NCBI GenBank assembly: GCA_028622995.1
Contig: JAJQJQ010000058.1
Span: forward strand, 992,001 to 1,056,000
DNA: 64,000 nt
Origin: Panagrolaimus kolymaensis
Taxonomy: Eukaryota; Nematoda; Chromadorea; Rhabditida; Panagrolaimidae
Direction: 5' to 3'
Position numbers and translations under genes: made by a program
Shown here: positions 55,377-64,000 of the stretch, piece after piece
How positions within the stretch are numbered: the first letter of the stretch is position 1
Layout: every line of letters starts with the position of its first letter
The notes under the pieces: generated by a model
Told to the model about the DNA's origin: nothing
What the model saw: the letters and a program-made list of their open reading frames with translations, nothing else
Database searches by the model: none

Positions 55377-57598
55377 TCTTTGATTATTTAGGCGAAAGTT
55401 GAGAAAAAGAGAATGAAAAACTAAGCTTTTCTACATTGTCTATAAATATGTTTTCATTTTAAGGCGGTCTTTTAAATTTTTTTTATGATAAGCTTGCCTC
55501 AACTTTGCACCACTAAAGATTTTTTGAGTTACATGATAAAAAATATGTGAAGGTGTGGTCAAAGTCATGTGTATTCTTGTTCTTTAGTTTCAATATCATT
55601 AATGAAAACAACAAACATAAATATATCTCGCGTAAGAATTTGGAGGTTGCTCTATCGAAAATAAAAAAATAGATTTTTATTTGTTTTGCTATTTTTATTT
55701 CAACACAACAAATAAATGATCAAAAAAAGAACAAGTAAGCCAAAAAAAGAGGAAAAAATGTTATTTGTGTGATTCAAGCGAACCAATTTGTAAGATAAGA
55801 GTGTATTTACTATAAAGAAATTTTAAAGACAAAAAAGGGCAGAAAAAACACACAAAAAAATAATTTATGGGCATAGTTTCAACTTCTCGCTGATTCTGAT
55901 ATCCGAGTTATATCAACATGAAGATACAGTACAGCAAATACCTTTAAAAATTCGTGAAAAATCCACAAGTGGTTTGAATGGTTCAATATGAAGTGGAATT
56001 TAGTTTTTCAAGGTCGCTGAACACGATGGGAAAGAAATAAGATCCATATTGCTATATGAAAATACCGTAAAAAATAAAATAAAAAATAATATCAAAAATT
56101 TTTATATAAAAACTTTTTTTTTGATGGCGAATGAAAGATTTAAGATAAATCAAAAACAAGCAAGCGAAGAAGAAAATAACAAAAACAAAAAAGTATCGGG
56201 GAAATGATGGCGGCATGGGATCGATTTTTTTCGATCGAGAAAATTGATGCAACAATCAAGTCAGATTTTTTTTCGGAACTTTGTTACTTTTTTTTTAATA
56301 TTTTATATATTTTTCTCTTCTTTTTTTCTATGATTTTTTATTAAAATTAAGTATGAAAAAAATTTAACAGTAATTTTCGAAGGTAATAATAGATGAAAGA
56401 ATAAAAGTATGTAGAAGCAATTCATGGAAAAAAGAATGTAAAGCTGTTGAAATCGATGTAAAAAATGAACGTGAAACCGAAAGACTCCAAAAAGAAAAAT
56501 ATGAAAAGGAAGAATTTTCGAAAAAAACAAAAGAAAATTTAGGAAAATGAATATATGGAAAAAGTAAGAATTAAAGATAATGTATTTTGAATCATACAAA
56601 ACGGGAGTTGAAAAAGTTACAGAAAGTAAAAATGAAGCCGATAAAAATAAAGAAGTAGATAGCATTAAAGAATGGGCAAAATCCTCTCCTCTTTACATCT
56701 GATTTCACAATGATTTTAAAAATTTCAAATCATCCAGCTTCCGTATTTTGAAAGCAGTAAAGATCATGGGCATTTTTTTTCTCCGAGTTATTGGCGGTCG
56801 TCTCTTTTGACTGTTTTTCTTCTTCCTTGATTATTATTTTTTAATCAATCGCAGAAAAAAAAACAACTTATGCAACAAACAAAAAAGAATTGCCTCCGGG
56901 CTCACCGTCTCTTTTTTTGTAATGGAGAGAGATGCTTGTTGGATTTGATTTTTTTCTTTTTCCCCATCTTCGATCATTCATATTCTTTTCGTCGATCGCA
57001 AAAGAAAAGAAAACTAAACAAAAGAATTTAAGACAAAATAAAAAAGATAATAAAAAAATGAAAACAAAATATATAAAAAATGTTTTTAAGAATAGAAAAA
57101 CAATCATCGTTTGGTCTTTGCAAATTTTTTAGATCGCACACTATTTTTGCTGCTTTTTTTTAATATTTTATAATTCCTTTTTTTTATTTTTGCATATTTA
57201 AATGAGTGATAAAGACAAAAGTTTGATAAAAAGATAGACATTAAACTACAGAAATGTGTAAATGAAGAATGTTAGTTTTTTCAGAAGCTCAAATAATTGT
57301 TATACGTAAATTAAGAAAATATTTTTAAAATGTTACCTCCACTGTTGAAAATGCTATTATTCCAGCAAAATTTCTACAAGAAACCATTAAAAAATTATCA
57401 ATGGGCTCATCCGATTTGAAATACATCGGCTGTTTCAAAAGAGTTTTCATCATTTTTTTCTTCTTGAAAGCTCGATAAGTCTTCAAATGTTAAACTGTGT
57501 AATAGATTTTTATTTTATGCATTTATTTTTTGGTAACAAAAATATTTTTAAAAAAAATATCTGTGCTTTTTATACATTTCTACTACGCATTTGATTGA
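55377..57598. other. Intergenic, about 2.2 kb, no gene supported
   Basis: Low-complexity A/T-rich DNA with purine tracts. A short stretch at 57330-57470 reads NAIIPAKFLQETIKKL then SDLKYIGCFKRVF in one frame and might be a gene relic, but has no start, splice context or domain. Confidence 0.45.
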
Positions 57599-58740
57599 TT
57601 ATCCTCTAATGTATAGTATGGCTAATTTTGTACATGCATCTTCATCATGGCCATAAAATTCAATATATGGGACTTTTGGAGGCGGATTTTCAAGAATTTC
57701 ATATATACAATCTTGAATCATGTCTTCATAATCTTCAGATAAAAGACAAATATAACGTAAACTAATTTTATATTTTTTATTTTGCTGAAATATTTCAAAT
57801 ATTTATATTTTTGTTGTGGTAAATAATTTCGCAGAACTTACTTTAAGAAAAATGGAAAATGTTTTGAAATCAAATCTTTCATTAACATTTTCAAGATGAA
57901 GACTATGCAATTTTTCAAGTCCGATAAAAACTTTGAGCATATTTTTTACTGTATCAGAAAATAACATGGGCTCATCATTAGACATAAACCTAAAAAAGAA
58001 TGGTAGTAAAAAAAATACTTCAAGTCGCGCGATCAGGTATTAAAAAATAGTAATTTTTTTATGCTAAAAAAATAGCTGAAGAAACAAAAAAAAATCCAGT
58101 TTTATTTTTTTACAAAAATAAAAATAATTTTAAAAGTTTCATACAAAAGTTTGCTATTTTTTACGATCAGCTGATTTAAACAAATTAGCAGAAAAAAATT
58201 GTAAAAATAAAAAAAAGCTCACCATTCTATACCCGTCACATTAATAAGCTCTTTCATGACATTTTCAAATGGAACTGCTAAATTATTAGAATATTTGATA
58301 CTTGTTTTATGAAACAGTAAATTTTGTATAGTACCAGAAGAAGAAAAAATTCGAAATTCATCTAAAGTAAGAATTTGATTTTGAAGATCAATTTTTGCTA
58401 CATCGCATCGATAAACTTTTGAAGCAATTAAAGATGCAAAATTTGGTGGCCATGAAAATCCAAGGCGTTCAGAAAGCCAATATTTAATTGATGGATGATT
58501 GTTTAGAGAATATTCTTTCGCCTTAGTAAAAACGCTGAGTCGATTCTTAATAATTTGAATACAAATTGGATTATCAAAAGAATTATTAACCAAAAGAATT
58601 TGAAATTTTTTAGGAAAATATTTGCAAGTTTTTCGAAGCTTTTGATAAACATTAATCGATCTAATATTGGTTCCAAAATAATTAATTATTGGATTGGGAA
58701 TGGAAAAATTCTGATTATAAATGAGAGATGTTTTATGCAT
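57599..58740 (-). CDS. Uncharacterised protein, F-box-associated family style
   Basis: Exons 58223-58740, 57842-57989 and 57599-57784, in phase, about 283 residues. No F-box is visible, but LRKTCKYFPKKFQILLVNN followed by a body with alternating hydrophobic strands and ending VPYIEFYGHDED resembles nematode F-box-associated proteins. IQNLLFHKTSI and LEKLHSLHLENVN are leucine-repeat-like. No signal peptide or membrane segment. The call is by style only; the gene structure is well supported. Confidence 0.65.
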
Positions 58741-59960
58741 TTTAATATGAAAATCAAAAAATGAAAAAATATATAAAGCTTTAAAAAATTTATAGATGAA
58801 AACAATTTGTGATTAATAAAAGAAGAAATATATATTATTTTGACTGGGAAAGAAAAAAAACTCTTCTTTATAAATATAAAAACATCGTTGACCTATTTTT
58901 CCTCCAACGATTCAAATCTTTGGAAAACAATAAATTTGTTGCACTATTTTATCGATTTAAAAAAATTATTGTTCATAGTAAATTTGGTAGGTCATAGAAA
59001 ATGATTCAAAGGAAGAAAAATCAAAACAAACAAAATTTATTTATTTACTTCTTTTTTAGACAATAAATAAAAAAGTGAAAAGTTTGCACTAAAATTTAAT
59101 TCTTTTCATGTTACATTTTGGTGAGAAAAAAATATTTACAAATATGGTTTTGTTTTAACGAAAAATCCATTTTTTAAAATTGAAACAGAAAATCTTGTTT
59201 TTTTTTATAAATCTTCAATTTTCGTTTATAAATATTGTAAATTCTGTGGAATAGAAAGTGGCTTTAAGAAAATCAACATAAAGGTAAGGATTAGTTTGCT
59301 CCTATCCCGTCTCATAAAAAATTAATTTTAGTCATCTCTTCTTTGTTACATATTAGGCAATTATTTACAATAATAATTTACCTTTGTACTTTTATTGATC
59401 AATGTCGTCAGTTCGCATCAAACTAAATAAATAAAAAAAAGGTTTGATTCATCACTTCTTTTTCTTTTTTATTTTACAACACACATTTTTTTTTATACTT
59501 TTGTTCATCGCTACTTCTTCTAGCTCATTGACTTTCTTTCTTTCTTGTTTTTTATTTGTGTTGTTTGTTATTGTGAACAAAATGTGTTGAAAATGGGTGT
59601 AAGGAAAAAAAGAAGAGCATTTTTTCACTTTGCTCTTTACTTGTTATTATTTTTATTATCTGTTTTTTGTTATGTTTTTATCTAACTATACAACCCCGAC
59701 ACATTATTTTTCTTTCAGAGAGGACAACCGCCACAAATGGAGGAGAACATTTATTTTTTATTTTATTTTTTGCTGTTAAAAAACATTAAAAAAATAAAAT
59801 AAAGATTGTTTTTATTTTTAATTTTTATTCACTTATTGTTGCAACTTTATTTGTGATTTATTATTGGTAAGCAAATATTATTTTCGTCAAATTTTGAGGT
59901 TTGAAAATATGTAATAGTTATTTTTTTATAATAAAATGTTTAGGTTTTGATTTTCAAAAA
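58741..59960. other. Intergenic flank of the satellite array
   Basis: No gene recognised; the 62-codon frame at 58809 is unsupported. Sequence becomes satellite-like from about 59941. Confidence 0.5.
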
Positions 59961-62900
59961 TTCAACGATGAACCATAATTTTCATGAATTAATAAAATAC
60001 AATTTTGTCCTCCCCAAAAATTTCTTTGCTGAAGCTTTAAAAGTGAAACTAAATAATTGAAATTATAAATGAATTGTTAAAGATTGGAATTGCATATATT
60101 TGCTGGTTCAACGAAGAAACAAGAATTTTCATGAGTTAATAAAATACAATTTTGTCCTCCCCAAAAATTTCTTTGCCGACTCTTCTAAAATGAAACAAAA
60201 TAAATAAAATTATAAATGAGTTGTTAAAGATTGGAATTGCATATATTTGCTGGTTCAACGAAGAAACAAGAATTTTCATGATTTAATAAAATACAATTTT
60301 GTCCTCCCCAAAAATTTATTTGCCGACTCTTCTAAAATGAAACAAAATAAATAAAATTATAAATGAGTTGTTAAAGTTATGAATTGGCTATATTTTCACG
60401 TTCAACGAAGAAACAAGAATTTTCATGAATTAATAAAATACAATTTTGTCCTTCCCAAAAATTTATTTGCCGACTCTTCTAAAATGAAACAAAATAAATA
60501 AAATTATAAATGAATTGTTAAAGATTGGAATTGCATATATTTGCTGGTTCAACGAAGAAACAAGAATTTTCATGATTTAATAAAATACAATTTTGTCCTC
60601 CCCAAAAATTTCTTTGCCGACTCTTCTAAAATGAAACAAAATAAATAAAATTATAAATGAGTTGTTAAAGATTGGAATTGCATATATTTGCTGGTTCAAC
60701 GAAGAAACAAGAATTTTCATGATTTAATAAAATACAATTTTGTCCTCCCCAAAAATTTATTTGCCGACTCTTCTAAAATGAAACAAAATAAATAAAATTA
60801 TAAATGAGTTGTTAAAGTTATGAATTGGCTATATTTTCACGTTCAACGAAGAAACAAGAATTTTCATGAATTAATAAAATACAATTTTGTCCTTCCCAAA
60901 AATTTATTTGCCGACTCTTCTAAAATGAAACAAAATAAATAAAATTATAAATGAGTTGTTAAAGTTATGAATTGGCTATATTTTCACGTTCAACGAAGAA
61001 ACAAGAATTTTCATGAATTAATAAAATACAATTTTGTCCTTCCCAAAAATTTATTTGCCGACTCTTCTAAAATGAAACAAAATAAATAAAATTATAAATG
61101 AGTTGTTAAAGATTGGAATTGCATATATTTGCTGGTTCAACGAAGAAACAAGAATTTTCATGATTTAATAAAATACAATTTTGTCCTCCCCAAAAATTTA
61201 TTTGCCGACTCTTCTAAAATGAAACAAAATAAATAAAATTATAAATGAGTTGTTAAAGTTATGAATTGGCTATATTTTCACGTTCAACGAAGAAACAAGA
61301 ATTTTCATGAATTAATAAAATACAATTTTGTCCTTCCCAAAAATTTATTTGCCGACTCTTCTAAAATGAAACAAAATAAATAAAATTATAAATGAGTTGT
61401 TAAAGTTATGAATTGGCTATATTTTCACGTTCAACGATGAACCATAATTTTCATGAATTAATAAAATACAATTTTGTCCTCCCCAAAAATTTCTTTGCCG
61501 ACTCTTCTAAAATGAAACAAAATAAATAAAATTATAAATGAGTTGTTAAAGTTATGAATTGGCTATATTTTCACGTTCAACGACGAACCAGAATTTTCAT
61601 GAATTAATAAAATACAATTTTGTCCTCCCCAAAAATTTATTTGCCGACTCTTCTAAAATGAAACAAAATAAATAAAATTATAAATGAGTTGTTAAAGTTA
61701 TGAATTGGCTATATTTTCACGTTCAACGACGAACCAGAATTTTCATGAATTAATAAAATACAATTTTGTCCTCCCCAAAAATTTCTTTGCCGACTCTTCT
61801 AAAATGAAACAAAATAAATAAAATTATAAATGAGTTGTTAAAGATTGGAATTGCATATATTTGCTGGTTCAACGAAGAAACAAGAATTTTCATGATTTAA
61901 TAAAATACAATTTTGTCCTCCCCAAAAATTTCTTTGCCGACTCTTCTAAAATGAAACAAAATAAATAAAATTATAAATGAGTTGTTAAAGATTGGAATTG
62001 CATATATTTGCTGGTTCAACGAAGAAACAAGAATTTTCATGATTTAATAAAATACAATTTTGTCCTCCCCAAAAATTTCTTTGCCGACTCTTCTAAAATG
62101 AAACAAAATAAATAAAATTATAAATGAGTTGTTAAAGTTATGAATTGGCTATATTTTCACGTTCAACGAAGAAACAAGAATTTTCATGAATTAATAAAAT
62201 ACAATTTTGTCCTTCCCAAAAATTTATTTGCCGACTCTTCTAAAATGAAACAAAATAAATAAAATTATAAATGAGTTGTTAAAGATTGGAATTGCATATA
62301 TTTGCTGGTTCAACGAAGAAACAAGAATTTTCATGATTTAATAAAATACAATTTTGTCCTCCCCAAAAATTTATTTGCCGACTCTTCTAAAATGAAACAA
62401 AATAAATAAAATTATAAATGAGTTGTTAAAGATTGGAATTGCATATATTTGCTGGTTCAACGAAGAAACAAGAATTTTCATGATTTAATAAAATACAATT
62501 TTGTCCTCCCCAAAAATTTATTTGCCGACTCTTCTAAAATGAAACAAAATAAATAAAATTATAAATGAGTTGTTAAAGTTATGAATTGGCTATATTTTCA
62601 CGTTCAACGAAGAAACAAGAATTTTCATGAATTAATAAAATACAATTTTGTCCTTCCCAAAAATTTATTTGCCGACTCTTCTAAAATGAAACAAAATAAA
62701 TAAAATTATAAATGAGTTGTTAAAGATTGGAATTGCATATATTTGCTGGTTCAACGAAGAAACAAGAATTTTCATGATTTAATAAAATACAATTTTGTCC
62801 TCCCCAAAAATTTCTTTGCCGACTCTTCTAAAATGAAACAAAATAAATAAAATTATAAATGAGTTGTTAAAGATTGGAATTGCATATATTTGCTGGTTCA

Positions 62901-64000
62901 ACGAAGAAACAAGAATTTTCATGATTTAATAAAATACAATTTTGTCCTCCCCAAAAATTTATTTGCCGACTCTTCTAAAATGAAACAAAATAAATAAAAT
63001 TATAAATGAGTTGTTAAAGTTATGAATTGGCTATATTTTCACGTTCAACGAAGAAACAAGAATTTTCATGAATTAATAAAATACAATTTTGTCCTTCCCA
63101 AAAATTTATTTGCCGACTCTTCTAAAATGAAACAAAATAAATAAAATTATAAATGAGTTGTTAAAGTTATGAATTGGCTATATTTTCACGTTCAACGAAG
63201 AAACAAGAATTTTCATGAATTAATAAAATACAATTTTGTCCTTCCCAAAAATTTATTTGCCGACTCTTCTAAAATGAAACAAAATAAATAAAATTATAAA
63301 TGAGTTGTTAAAGATTGGAATTGCATATATTTGCTGGTTCAACGAAGAAACAAGAATTTTCATGATTTAATAAAATACAATTTTGTCCTCCCCAAAAATT
63401 TATTTGCCGACTCTTCTAAAATGAAACAAAATAAATAAAATTATAAATGAGTTGTTAAAGTTATGAATTGGCTATATTTTCACGTTCAACGAAGAAACAA
63501 GAATTTTCATGAATTAATAAAATACAATTTTGTCCTCCCCAAAAATTTATTTGCCGACTCTTCTAAAATGAAACAAAATAAATAAAATTATAAATGAGTT
63601 GTTAAAGTTATGAATTGGCTATATTTTCACGTTCAACGATGAACCATAATTTTCATGAATTAATAAAATACAATTTTGTCCTCCCCAAAAATTTCTTTGC
63701 CGACTCTTCTAAAATGAAACAAAATAAATAAAATTATAAATGAGTTGTTAAAGTTATGAATTGGCTATATTTTCACGTTCAACGACGAACCAGAATTTTC
63801 ATGAATTAATAAAATACAATTTTGTCCTCCCCAAAAATTTATTTGCCGACTCTTCTAAAATGAAACAAAATAAATAAAATTATAAATGAGTTGTTAAAGT
63901 TATGAATTGGCTATATTTTCACGTTCAACGACGAACCAGAATTTTCATGAATTAATAAAATACAATTTTGTCCTCCCCAAAAATTTATTTGCCGACTCTT
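59961..64000. repeat. 147-bp satellite array with 15-monomer higher-order repeat
   Basis: The marker TTCAACGA recurs at 60107, 60254, 60401, 60548, 60695, 60842, 60989 and on to 63929, always 147 bp apart (the first step from 59961 is 146). There are about 27.5 monomers, open at the right end. Three variants occur: A (GCATATATTTGCTGG before the marker), B (GGCTATATTTTCACG, CCTTCCC) and C (GACGAACCAG or GATGAACCAT). Their order from 60107 is AABAABBABCCCAAB and starts again identically at 62312, a period of 15 monomers or 2205 bp. No coding potential. Could be pericentromeric or other heterochromatin; inference. Confidence 0.95.

Noticed and set aside
56303..57107. Long hydrophobic minus-strand frames
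   Set aside because: They reflect A/G-rich purine tracts read in reverse; no splice structure, no domain.
59961..64000. CRISPR-like array
   Set aside because: The whole 147-bp unit is conserved and there are no short repeats with unique spacers; it is a eukaryotic satellite.
1..64000. tRNA and rRNA genes
   Set aside because: No convincing A/B box pair with cloverleaf potential and no rRNA core sequence was seen by eye; a tRNAscan run would settle it.

Overview
The window reads as nematode nuclear DNA. It is very AT-rich, and its genes are split by short introns (about 45-110 bp) with GTAAG-like donors and TTTTCAG-like acceptors. The gene content is typical of an expanded nematode gut/defence/environmental repertoire: secreted C-type lectins, F-box-type and BTB proteins, divergent Hsp70 relatives, small cysteine-rich secreted peptides, a neuropeptide-type GPCR and an astacin relic. 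The mix resembles panagrolaimid-type genomes, but that is inference; no ribosomal or mitochondrial marker is present. I built the gene models by hand from open frames, splice signals and intron phase.

Layout. 1-1100: 3' part of a C-type-lectin receptor kinase (minus) and a loose lectin exon. 2301-3710: F-box-like protein (plus). 3963-6906: nuclear-type protein with six copies of a CxxC...HxC zinc-binding repeat (minus). 7356-8526: divergent Hsp70/ASKHA-like protein (minus). 8796-14854: GCN2-type eIF2alpha kinase (minus) interrupted by two palindromic transposable elements. 16497-17844: BTB-BACK protein. 19290-22222: decayed astacin metalloprotease carrying an 848-bp hAT-type MITE. 22359-24432: Hsp70 ATPase domain with an unusual N-terminal hydrophobic region and no substrate-binding domain. 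25476-26482: Q-rich BTB protein. 27900-29400: lectin fragment, a foldback element and a Tc1/mariner-like end that cuts off a GPCR (29384-30767). 31156-32815: segmental duplication of the 5738-7380 region. 33044-40874: cluster of small secreted cysteine-rich peptide genes sharing promoter and exon structure, with a 172-bp solo LTR. 41619-44697: second zinc-repeat gene with nine repeats. 44781-47852: head-to-head pair of two-domain secreted lectins. 47996-49199: third large palindrome, placed exactly at the stop codon of an EF-hand gene. 49661-55376: cysteine-rich peptide, third lectin, F-box protein, second divergent Hsp70-like gene and another small secreted peptide. 57599-58740: uncharacterised F-box-family-like gene. 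59961-64000: satellite array of 147-bp monomers organised in a 15-monomer (2205-bp) higher-order repeat that runs off the end.

Two themes deserve attention. First, palindromic elements repeatedly sit inside coding exons with clean target duplications (TTAA or 8 bp), so the host frame can be read on both sides. Second, several otherwise good gene models fail by exactly one base inside an A or T homopolymer. That pattern suggests long-read assembly errors as much as real decay, so single-base frameshifts here should not be taken alone as evidence of pseudogenes. The most novel-looking coding signal is the CxxC/HxC repeat family, present as two genes and one truncated duplicate.
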